Below are positions 33,173 through 40,250 of a DNA stretch of 40,250 bases, piece by piece. Position 1 is the stretch's first letter. Every line of letters starts with the position of its first letter. Source of the DNA: an uncultured Porphyromonadaceae bacterium (GTDB taxonomy: Bacteria > Bacteroidota > Bacteroidia > Bacteroidales > Muribaculaceae); the NCBI GenBank assembly GCA_900547825.1, contig URII01000019.1, forward strand, positions 1-40,250. The letters are read 5' to 3'. Under the pieces are notes generated by a model, which was not told the DNA's origin, searched no databases, and was given only the letters and a program-made list of their open reading frames with translations. Position numbers and translations under genes: made by a program.

Positions 33173-34033
33173 ATGGTAAATAATAAGGAAGCTATCGTTT
33201 TCACAAAGATGCATGGTGCCGGCAATGACTATATATTTATTGATTGTCTTGCCGGAAGTCCGCATGATCCTGAAAATCTTGCCATAGAGATGAGCGACCG
33301 GCATTTCGGAGTAGGAGGTGACGGCATAGTGCTTATTCTGCCGTCGGACAAGGCTGATTTCCGGATGAGGATGTTCAATGCCGACGGATCTGAAGGAAAA
33401 ATGTGTGGTAACGCTACCCGTTGTATCGGAAAATATGTCTACGAAAAAGGGCTTACTGACAAAACAACCGTAACGCTTGAAACTCTCGGAGGCATAAAGG
33501 TGATAGAACTGCATATCGGTGCCGACAATAAAGTCAGTGCGGCAACAGTAGATATGGGTGTGCCGCAGACTGATGCCGCTGAAGTTCCGGTACTGTCCGA
33601 AAATGAAAAAGTGATAGACCATCCGGTGGATACTTCTTTCGGCCGGTTTCGCATTTCGGCTGTGTCGATGGGTAATCCGCATGGCGTGATATTTGTGGAG
33701 GATCTTGACAAAGTGGATGTGCATGGTGCCGGACGTGAGCTGGAGTGTCATGCCATGTTCCCGGATCGTGCCAATATTGAATTTGCCCAGATACTCAATT
33801 CCGGAGAAATCCGCATGAGGGTATGGGAACGTGGGAGCGGTGAGACCATGGCGTGCGGCACCGGAGCCTCCGCTACAGCTGTAGCCGCGGTTCTCAACGG
33901 CCTGGCAGATAAAAGGACACGTATCCATCTGCTTGGTGGCGCGCTTGACATAGAATGGGCTGACAACGGACATGTGTTCATGACAGGTCCGGCTGAAACA
34001 GCATTCGAAGGAGTTTACATGCGTAAAAGCTGA
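33173..34033 (+). CDS. dapF: Diaminopimelate epimerase
   Basis: The 286-residue cytosolic enzyme turns LL- into meso-diaminopimelate for peptidoglycan and lysine. Both catalytic cysteines are present: Cys78 in GKMCGNATRC and Cys228 in TMACGTGASA. The opening TKMHGAGNDY and the RMFNADGSE block are typical, and the length is normal. It is followed after 22 bases by dapL, the preceding step of the same pathway. A long open frame on the opposite strand here is a shadow. Confidence 0.95.
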   Translation: MVNNKEAIVFTKMHGAGNDYIFIDCLAGSPHDPENLAIEMSDRHFGVGGDGIVLILPSDKADFRMRMFNADGSEGKMCGNATRCIGKYVYEKGLTDKTTVTLETLGGIKVIELHIGADNKVSAATVDMGVPQTDAAEVPVLSENEKVIDHPVDTSFGRFRISAVSMGNPHGVIFVEDLDKVDVHGAGRELECHAMFPDRANIEFAQILNSGEIRMRVWERGSGETMACGTGASATAVAAVLNGLADKRTRIHLLGGALDIEWADNGHVFMTGPAETAFEGVYMRKS

Positions 34034-34055
34034 ACTAATAAAATTACCATCTGTA

Positions 34056-35288
34056 ATGATAAAGATCAACGACAATTATATAAAACTTCCTGCGGCCTAT
34101 CTGTTTTCACAGGTGGCTGCAAAGCTTCGTGAATATTCAGAGTCTCATCCTGATGCCGATGTGATCAAGATGGGAATCGGCGACGTGACCCGTCCTATCT
34201 GTCCGGCTGCTATAGAGGCCATGCACAGGGCTGTTGAAGAGCAGGCACATGCCGAAACTTTTCATGGATATGGCCCGGAACAAGGATATGCGTTTCTGCG
34301 CGATAAAATAGCTGAGCACGATTACAGGAGCCGAGGAATAGACATCTCTGCCGATGAGATATTCATAAGCGACGGAGCCAAGAGCGACACTGGAAATATA
34401 GGCGATATACTTTCCACTGATAACAAAGTGGCGGTTACGGATCCGGTCTATCCGGTGTATGTTGACACCAATGTTATGGCTGGACGTGCCGGAAACCTTG
34501 GCGCCGATGGCCGTTGGTCGGATATCGAATATCTGTCGTGTACAGCCGATAACGGATTTGTCCCTGCGTTGCCTGCTGATGTTCCGGATATGATCTATCT
34601 TTGCTATCCGAACAATCCCACAGGCACAACGCTTGACCGCATCCAGCTCAAGCAGTGGGTTGATTATGCCATCGCCCACAAATGCCTGATCCTGTTTGAT
34701 TCGGCCTATGAGGCATATATAACGGAGGATGATGTTCCACACAGCATTTATGAGATAGAGGGTGCCAAAAAGGTTGCCATAGAATTCCGCAGCTTCTCCA
34801 AAACAGCCGGATTCACCGGTTTGCGATGCGGCTATACTGTGGTGCCACGTGACCTTAAAGGGGTTGACTCCGAGGGTAGGGAAGTGTCGTTGCGCGATCT
34901 TTGGAACCGCAGGCAGACTACTAAATTCAACGGAGCATCATTTGTGATCCAGCGCGCTGCCGAGGCGATATATTCTGCTGAAGGCAGGCGTCAGGTAACC
35001 GATACAGTAGCTTACTATATGCGTAATGCCCGTATTCTTCTTGAAGGAGTGCGTCAGGCAGGTCTTGAAGCAGTGGGCGGGGTGAATGCGCCGTATATAT
35101 GGATAAAGACCCCACGCGGCATGTCGTCATGGGAGTTTTTCGATTATCTGCTTGACACCTGCCATGTGGCGGGTACCCCCGGTGTCGGGTTCGGCCCGTC
35201 GGGCGAGGGCTATTTCAGGCTTACGGCGTTCAGCACCTATGAGAACACCCTTGAGGCCGTGAAACGCATCAAAACTTTAAGATTCTGA
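34056..35288 (+). CDS. dapL: LL-diaminopimelate aminotransferase
   Basis: The 410-residue PLP enzyme makes LL-diaminopimelate directly from tetrahydrodipicolinate with glutamate, bypassing the acyl-intermediate steps. The PLP lysine is Lys249 in FRSFSKTAGFTG. Other typical features are IGDVTRPICPAAIEAM (~41-56), YPNNPTG (184-190) and a DSAYEAYI block. This DapL route is known from Bacteroidetes, Chlamydiae and plants. It sits directly after dapF and before a strong terminator. Confidence 0.95.
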   Translation: MIKINDNYIKLPAAYLFSQVAAKLREYSESHPDADVIKMGIGDVTRPICPAAIEAMHRAVEEQAHAETFHGYGPEQGYAFLRDKIAEHDYRSRGIDISADEIFISDGAKSDTGNIGDILSTDNKVAVTDPVYPVYVDTNVMAGRAGNLGADGRWSDIEYLSCTADNGFVPALPADVPDMIYLCYPNNPTGTTLDRIQLKQWVDYAIAHKCLILFDSAYEAYITEDDVPHSIYEIEGAKKVAIEFRSFSKTAGFTGLRCGYTVVPRDLKGVDSEGREVSLRDLWNRRQTTKFNGASFVIQRAAEAIYSAEGRRQVTDTVAYYMRNARILLEGVRQAGLEAVGGVNAPYIWIKTPRGMSSWEFFDYLLDTCHVAGTPGVGFGPSGEGYFRLTAFSTYENTLEAVKRIKTLRF

Positions 35289-35300
35289 AACAATGGACTT

Positions 35301-35325
35301 GGAGCGTGGCAACACGCTCCTTTTT
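35301..35325 (+). terminator. Intrinsic terminator of dapF-dapL
   Basis: The stem GGAGCGTG (35301-35308) and CACGCTCC (35313-35320) with a GCAA tetraloop is followed by TTTTT. Confidence 0.9.
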
Positions 35326-35359
35326 AGTTATACATTCATTATTTAATTCAACCAAAAGT

Positions 35360-37549
35360 ATGTCACAGTTGAGATTCAATGTAGTTCAGGAGGCGTTTAA
35401 CCGCAAGGCGGTACCGGTGGAAATCCCGTCGGATAAACCTGAAACCTATTATGGCAAACAGGTTTTCAACCGTCAGAAAATGTTCGAATATCTTCCGGGC
35501 AAAACCTATGAGGTTCTCGTGAACGCAATCGACAACAAACAGCCTCTTCCCCGTGAAGTAGCCGACAGTGTAGCGGAAGGCATGATGAAATGGGCCATTG
35601 ACAATGGCGCGCGCCATTACACCCACTGGTTCCAGCCGCTTACAGAGACTACTGCCGAGAAACACGACAGTTTCATCGAGCACAACGGCAAAGGCGGTGT
35701 GATAAGTGAATTCAACGGAAAGCTGCTTGTGCAGCAGGAACCCGACGCGTCAAGTTTCCCCAACGGCGGCATACGCAACACATTCGAGGCCCGCGGATAT
35801 TCGGCATGGGATATCTCTTCGCCCGCTTTTATCCTTGACAATACCCTCTGCATCCCCACTATTTTTATATCATATACCGGTGAGTCGCTTGATTATAAGA
35901 CTCCATTGCTGCGTGCACTCAATACAGTAGACCATGCCGCGGCAGCTGTGGCCCGTTATTTTGATCCCGAGGTAAAGCATGTCATTTCATATCTTGGATG
36001 GGAGCAGGAGTATTTTCTTGTGGATGAAGCGCTTTATGCCGCACGTCCTGACCTTGCCCTGACAGGCCGCACCCTCATGGGGCATGAATCAGCCAAGAAC
36101 CAGCAGCTTGAGGATCATTATTTCGGCTCCATACCTTCAAGGGTGGAAGCGTTCATGCTTGATCTTGAATATGAATGCCATAAGCTTGGCATTCCGGCCA
36201 AGACCCGTCACAACGAGGTGGCCCCGAATCAGTTTGAGCTTGCTCCCATATATGAGGAAACCAATCTGGCAAGCGACCACAATCTGCTTCTCATGTCGGT
36301 GATGAATGAGGTGGCACGACGTCACAATTTCCGTGTGCTTCTGCATGAGAAACCGTTTGCCGGCGTGAACGGTTCAGGCAAGCACAACAACTGGAGCCTC
36401 GGCACCGATACCGGCACACTGCTTTTCGCTCCGGCCAAGACACCTATGGGCAACCTGCAGTTCATCACATTCATAGCCAACGTAATGGCGGCAGTGCACC
36501 GTCACAATGCCCTATTAAAGGCTTCCATAATGTCGGCTACCAACGGTCACCGTCTCGGTGCCAATGAGGCTCCACCCGCCATCATATCCATCTTTACCGG
36601 TTCGAGCCTGGCAAATATACTTGAAAAGATAGAAAGCAGCACCGGTGATGAGCTTCTTGACCTTAAAGGCAAGGAGGAACTGAGCCTGAACCTGTCGCAG
36701 ATACCTCAGCTCACCATTGACAACACCGACCGCAACCGTACGTCGCCATTCGCATTTACCGGCAACCGCTTTGAGTTCCGCGCCGTAGGTTCGTCAGCCA
36801 ACTGTGCCGCTGCCATGCTTGCCCTGAATGCGGCAGTGGCCGAACAGCTCATGGAATTTAAGGTGAAAGTGGATGCTCGTCTTGCCAAAGGCGAGACCTT
36901 GGTACACGCCATATTGGAGGAGGTGCGCGCGCTTATCAGAACCTCGAAGCCTATCCACTTCGACGGCAACGGCTACAGCGATGAATGGCGGCAGGAAGCT
37001 GAACGTCGCGGCCTTGACTGCGAGACGAGCGTTCCGTTGATTTTTGACGCTTATCTGAAAGAATCATCTGTGGAGATGTTCAGGAAAACGGGCGTATTCA
37101 CCCGTCTTGAGCTTGAAGCACGTAATGAGGTTAAATGGGAAACCTACACCAAGAAGATCCAGATTGAGGCCCGTGTGCTCGGTGACCTTGCCGTGAACCA
37201 TATTCTGCCTGTAGCCACACGCTATCAGTCTATACTTCTTGACAATGTATATAAGATGCGTGACATTTTCGGAACTGAAAAGGGACGTGAACTGTCGGAA
37301 CATGAATTGGTTACAGTAGAGAAGATCGCGCGTCACATGAGCGATATCCGCGCCAAGGTAACAGCTATGGTAAATGCCCGCAAGGACGCCAACCGCATAG
37401 ACAGCGAACGGGAAAAGGCTATTGCCTACCATGACAATGTGGCTCCTCTTATGGATGAGATACGTTACCATATCGACAAACTCGAACTTCTGGTGGATAA
37501 CGAGATGTGGCCTCTTCCCAAATACAGGGAACTTCTCTTTATCCGGTAA
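35360..37549 (+). CDS. glnN: Type III glutamine synthetase
   Basis: The start is ATG 35360 (MSQLRFNVVQEAFNRKA), because the longer frame would begin inside the terminator. The 729-residue enzyme makes glutamine from glutamate, ammonia and ATP. GSIII hallmarks are the length (type I is ~470), the N-terminal domain, LGWEQEYFLVDE (~209-220), NQFELAPIYE (~301-310), LHEKPFAGVNGSGKHNNWSLGT (split over ~330-350) and NRFEFRAVGSS. It is the main ammonia-assimilating form in many Bacteroides. It lies 20 bases upstream of the purF-type gene, so both may be co-transcribed. Confidence 0.95.
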   Translation: MSQLRFNVVQEAFNRKAVPVEIPSDKPETYYGKQVFNRQKMFEYLPGKTYEVLVNAIDNKQPLPREVADSVAEGMMKWAIDNGARHYTHWFQPLTETTAEKHDSFIEHNGKGGVISEFNGKLLVQQEPDASSFPNGGIRNTFEARGYSAWDISSPAFILDNTLCIPTIFISYTGESLDYKTPLLRALNTVDHAAAAVARYFDPEVKHVISYLGWEQEYFLVDEALYAARPDLALTGRTLMGHESAKNQQLEDHYFGSIPSRVEAFMLDLEYECHKLGIPAKTRHNEVAPNQFELAPIYEETNLASDHNLLLMSVMNEVARRHNFRVLLHEKPFAGVNGSGKHNNWSLGTDTGTLLFAPAKTPMGNLQFITFIANVMAAVHRHNALLKASIMSATNGHRLGANEAPPAIISIFTGSSLANILEKIESSTGDELLDLKGKEELSLNLSQIPQLTIDNTDRNRTSPFAFTGNRFEFRAVGSSANCAAAMLALNAAVAEQLMEFKVKVDARLAKGETLVHAILEEVRALIRTSKPIHFDGNGYSDEWRQEAERRGLDCETSVPLIFDAYLKESSVEMFRKTGVFTRLELEARNEVKWETYTKKIQIEARVLGDLAVNHILPVATRYQSILLDNVYKMRDIFGTEKGRELSEHELVTVEKIARHMSDIRAKVTAMVNARKDANRIDSEREKAIAYHDNVAPLMDEIRYHIDKLELLVDNEMWPLPKYRELLFIR

Positions 37550-37569
37550 TCCTGTTTTTGAATCTTTTT

Positions 37570-39423
37570 ATGGAACCATTGAAACATGAGTGCGGTGTGG
37601 CGATGATACGCCTGCTGAAGCCGCTTCAGTTCTATAAAGAGAAATATGGCACTTACACCTATGCCCTTAATAAGCTTTACCTGCTTATGGAGAAACAGCA
37701 TAACCGCGGGCAGGAAGGCGCTGGCGCAGGTGTGGTGAAGATGAATGCAAATCCGGGCTGTGAGTACGTTTTTCGTGAACGTGCTCTCGGCCCGGGTGCC
37801 ATTCAGGACATATTTTCTCAGATCTACGGATCGGTAACCGACTCGGAGGATTCACCTTTCGTGGGGGAAATAAATATGGGGCACCTCCGTTACAGCACTA
37901 CCGGGCGGAGTGGACTCTCGTATGTACATCCGTTCCTGCGGCGTAACAACTGGCGTTCGCGCAATCTGCTGCTGTGTGGCAACTTCAATATGACCAATGT
38001 GGAGGAAATCTTTTCACGGGTCGTGGCCAACGGACAGCATCCGCGTATCTACAGCGACACTGTGCTGCTGCTCGAACAGCTCGGATATGCTCTTGACCGC
38101 GAGAATAACCGCCTGTATAAAAAGTACCGTGACGAGATTGAAAACCCCGCACTCACAGAGAGGATAGAAAGTGAGCTGGACATGGCCAATGTCCTTGACA
38201 TGGCTGCCGACACCTGGGATGGCGGATTCGTGATATGCGGAGCCACAGGCTCAGGCGATATGTTCGCGTTGCGCGACCGTAACGGCATCCGTCCGGCATT
38301 CTATTATGCTGACGATGAAGTCGTGGTGCTTGCCTCCGAAAGGCCTGTGATACAGACCGTGTTCGATGTGCCGCGTTCATCGGTAAAAGAACTTGTACCG
38401 GGCGAAGCCCTTATTGTAACAAAAGGCGGCGATATATCACGCAAGAGGATACTTCCCGAAGGTGACAACAGGCGCTGTTCATTTGAGCGGATATATTTTT
38501 CACGCGGCAGTGATGCTGACATTTACCGTGAGCGGAAATTGTTGGGGCGTAATCTTGTGCCTCAGATAATACAGCAGATTGATAATGATCTTGACTGCAG
38601 TGTGTTTTCATTCATTCCCAACACTGCCGAAGTGGCTTTTATCGGTATGGTGGAGGGACTTGAAAAGCATCTTGACCGTCAGAAGAACGACGACATACTG
38701 AAAGCCTCGCAGCTCGGGGAGCTTACTGCCGGAAAGCTTGAAAGCATAATGTCGCGGAAGCTGAGAGTGGAGAAGATAGCTATAAAGGATATAAAACTGC
38801 GCACATTCATAGCCGAGGGTGCCACACGCAATGATCTGGCCGCACATGTGTATGATGTCACCTACGGTTGTATACGTAATGGTGTGGATAATCTTGTGGT
38901 GATAGATGACAGTATAGTGCGGGGTACCACTCTGCGGCAGTCTATTATAAAAATTCTTGACCGGTTGCATCCGGCCAGGATTGTTGTAGTGTCTTCCTCG
39001 CCGCAGGTTCGTTATCCTGACTGTTACGGTATCGACATGTCGCGTATGAGCGAGTTCATAGCTTTCAAGGCTGCTGTGGCGCTGCTGCATGAGCGTGGAA
39101 TGTCGCATGTGCTTGACGAGGTGTATGCCGCATGTAAGGCCGATATGGATTCGTCAGCTGCTGTACCGGTAAACCATGTCAAGGCTGTCTATGCACCATT
39201 TACAGATGTCGAGATATCCGACAAGATAGCTGAAATGTTGACTCCCGAGGGGACAAAAGCTTCGGTAAGTATAGTATATCAGACCCTTGACGGGTTGCAT
39301 GATGCGCTTCCTGAGACTCCGGGCGACTGGTATTTCTCCGGGAATTATCCCACGGCCGGTGGAATACGCGCAGTCAACCAGGCTTTCATAAACTTCTACG
39401 AAGGAAATGTGGATAAACGCTGA
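37570..39423 (+). CDS. purF: Long-form amidophosphoribosyltransferase (PurF-type)
   Basis: The start is ATG 37570; the longer frame overlaps glnN. The 617-residue protein has an N-terminal class II glutaminase domain whose nucleophile is Cys8 (MEPLKHEC), after a short propeptide, with HNRGQEGAG and MGHLRYSTTG following. The phosphoribosyltransferase domain has VVIDDSIVRGTT at ~443-454, the PRPP site. PurF transfers glutamine nitrogen to PRPP in purine synthesis. Bacteroidetes carry this longer form (usual PurF ~500), sometimes beside a shorter one, so its exact role is less sure. Its neighbour glnN supplies glutamine. Confidence 0.85.
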   Translation: MEPLKHECGVAMIRLLKPLQFYKEKYGTYTYALNKLYLLMEKQHNRGQEGAGAGVVKMNANPGCEYVFRERALGPGAIQDIFSQIYGSVTDSEDSPFVGEINMGHLRYSTTGRSGLSYVHPFLRRNNWRSRNLLLCGNFNMTNVEEIFSRVVANGQHPRIYSDTVLLLEQLGYALDRENNRLYKKYRDEIENPALTERIESELDMANVLDMAADTWDGGFVICGATGSGDMFALRDRNGIRPAFYYADDEVVVLASERPVIQTVFDVPRSSVKELVPGEALIVTKGGDISRKRILPEGDNRRCSFERIYFSRGSDADIYRERKLLGRNLVPQIIQQIDNDLDCSVFSFIPNTAEVAFIGMVEGLEKHLDRQKNDDILKASQLGELTAGKLESIMSRKLRVEKIAIKDIKLRTFIAEGATRNDLAAHVYDVTYGCIRNGVDNLVVIDDSIVRGTTLRQSIIKILDRLHPARIVVVSSSPQVRYPDCYGIDMSRMSEFIAFKAAVALLHERGMSHVLDEVYAACKADMDSSAAVPVNHVKAVYAPFTDVEISDKIAEMLTPEGTKASVSIVYQTLDGLHDALPETPGDWYFSGNYPTAGGIRAVNQAFINFYEGNVDKR

Positions 39424-39425
39424 GC

Positions 39426-40160
39426 ATGGATCCGGTGAGCCGTGACATATTCCGTTTTCGTCAGTTTGCCGTAAGCAACAGGCAGTCGGCCATGAAGATA
39501 ACCACTGACAGCATATTGCTCGGTGCATGGGCCGAAGTGGCAGGCGCAAGGCGTATACTCGATGCGGGCACCGGCACCGGTGTGCTTGCACTGATGATGG
39601 CCCAGCGTGCGGAGAATGCTTTGATCACAGCAATCGAGATTGACCCTGTGGCCGCCAATGAGGCTAAAGCGAATTTTGAGACTTCCCCATGGGCGGAGAG
39701 GATTCAGTCTGTGGCCGGCGATTTTCTGGAAATGGAGTGTGGCGGCGGTGGCGGGTTTGATCTGATAATATCGAACCCTCCTTTTTTCGGAACAGGTGAG
39801 AAAGCACCCGATGCACGCCGCGCTATGGCCCGTCACGGTTCGGGATTCAATCTGCAAAGTCTCATATCGCACAGTGCCGGTTTGTTGCGCCCGGGAGGTC
39901 GGCTGGCATTTGTCGCACCCTCGTTGCGCGACGAGGAAGTCGAATTCCATGCAGTGCTTCATGGCCTCAGCGTGAGGCGGCACACCTCCGTGGTCACACG
40001 TCGGAAAAGCAATTTGCCCGAACGGTCGCTATGGATGCTTGTGAAAGGTACTGATGGAGGATATTCTCATGATGTCCTGTATATTCGTAATCCTCACGAC
40101 GGCGGGTATTCCGAAGCATATCGTGAGCTTGTAAAAGATTTTTATTTATGGATGAACTGA
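39426..40160 (+). CDS. trmN6: tRNA1(Val) (adenine(37)-N6)-methyltransferase
   Basis: The 244-residue SAM-dependent methyltransferase has LDAGTGTGVLALMMA (45-59) for SAM binding and the N6-adenine motif IISNPPFF (114-121). The opening FRFRQFAVSNRQSAMKITTDSILLGAWA is typical of the YfiC/TrmN6 family, which modifies A37 of tRNA-Val. It starts two bases after the purF stop and is likely the last gene of that unit. Confidence 0.9.
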   Translation: MDPVSRDIFRFRQFAVSNRQSAMKITTDSILLGAWAEVAGARRILDAGTGTGVLALMMAQRAENALITAIEIDPVAANEAKANFETSPWAERIQSVAGDFLEMECGGGGGFDLIISNPPFFGTGEKAPDARRAMARHGSGFNLQSLISHSAGLLRPGGRLAFVAPSLRDEEVEFHAVLHGLSVRRHTSVVTRRKSNLPERSLWMLVKGTDGGYSHDVLYIRNPHDGGYSEAYRELVKDFYLWMN

Positions 40161-40163
40161 AAA

Positions 40164-40250
40164 TCAGAGCGGGACTCTGGCTTCCCGTATTCCTTTGCGC
40201 TGGCCGGCATACGAGAATATCTTGGATCCTGACAGCATCAGTATGTAATT
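40164..40250 (-). CDS. C-terminal fragment of an unidentified convergent gene
   Basis: The minus strand is open from the edge and reads NYILMLSGSKIFSYAGQRKG, then IREARVPL and a stop at 40164. The SGSKxFSYAGQR string recalls the PLP-lysine region of class I aminotransferases, but such enzymes continue well beyond it, so the protein would be truncated or belong to another family. Codon use suits the neighbours. A plus-strand frame from ATG 40149 also stays open and cannot be excluded. Confidence 0.4.
   Translation of the reverse strand, partial: NYILMLSGSKIFSYAGQRKGIREARVPL

Noticed and set aside
33164..34075. 303-residue open frame on the minus strand covering dapF
   Set aside because: It mirrors a gene with complete catalytic motifs, has a His/Tyr/Cys-rich composition and matches no family; it is a shadow.
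40149..40250. Plus-strand frame starting MDELKIRAGLWLPV overlapping the end of trmN6
   Set aside because: It remains open but has weaker protein character than the minus-strand frame; kept only as an alternative.
1..40250. CRISPR arrays, tRNA or rRNA genes, insertion sequences and prophage genes
   Set aside because: No regularly spaced repeats, cloverleaf sequences, transposases or integrases were found by eye on either strand.

Overview
The window looks like chromosomal DNA of a gut Bacteroidales bacterium, most likely of the Muribaculaceae. The reasons are: promoters of the Bacteroidetes type (TTG or TTTG, 19-21 bases, TAnnTTTG); lipoproteins with Cys followed by Asp-rich stretches; C-terminal domains resembling type IX secretion sorting signals; regulators that join TPRs, a membrane helix and an HTH domain; type III glutamine synthetase; diaminopimelate aminotransferase; and a glycine-lipid acyltransferase pair. 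No tRNA, rRNA, insertion sequence, prophage or CRISPR array was seen.

Layout. 1-1309: rfbB and what appears to be the first codons of rfbA, broken near the window edge. 1698-6182: a giant secreted multidomain protein. 6265-9495 (minus): a TonB-receptor-like barrel and a membrane regulator. 9689-11663: a mini protein carrying a sorting-domain-like C-terminus, queC and RNase Z. 11736-13841 (minus): two surface lipoproteins, the larger resembling leukocidin-type beta-barrel pore-forming toxins. 14103-15305: a divergent, apparently 5'-truncated AraC-type membrane regulator whose start lies in a perfect 40-bp palindrome.

15431-22363 is the most unusual block: a LytTR regulator, an FHA/zinc-ribbon protein, an acidic Gly/Ala-zipper protein, a signal-peptide-bearing caspase, a second acidic zipper protein, a second zinc-ribbon/FHA protein, a PP2C phosphatase and a Sel1-repeat lipoprotein. 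It reads as three transcription units. The promoters of the second and third units carry the same TCCCTAAA(A)CCC box at exactly the same distance. I infer a phosphothreonine-based signalling module with a caspase effector. Its kinase is not in the window.

22529-40160 is mostly housekeeping: sodB; a holB-addB-like-hemW operon; a flippase-like membrane protein; glsA-glsB for glycine lipids; a polytopic membrane protein; dapF-dapL for diaminopimelate; glnN; a long PurF-type amidotransferase; and trmN6. A fragment of one more gene reaches the right edge.
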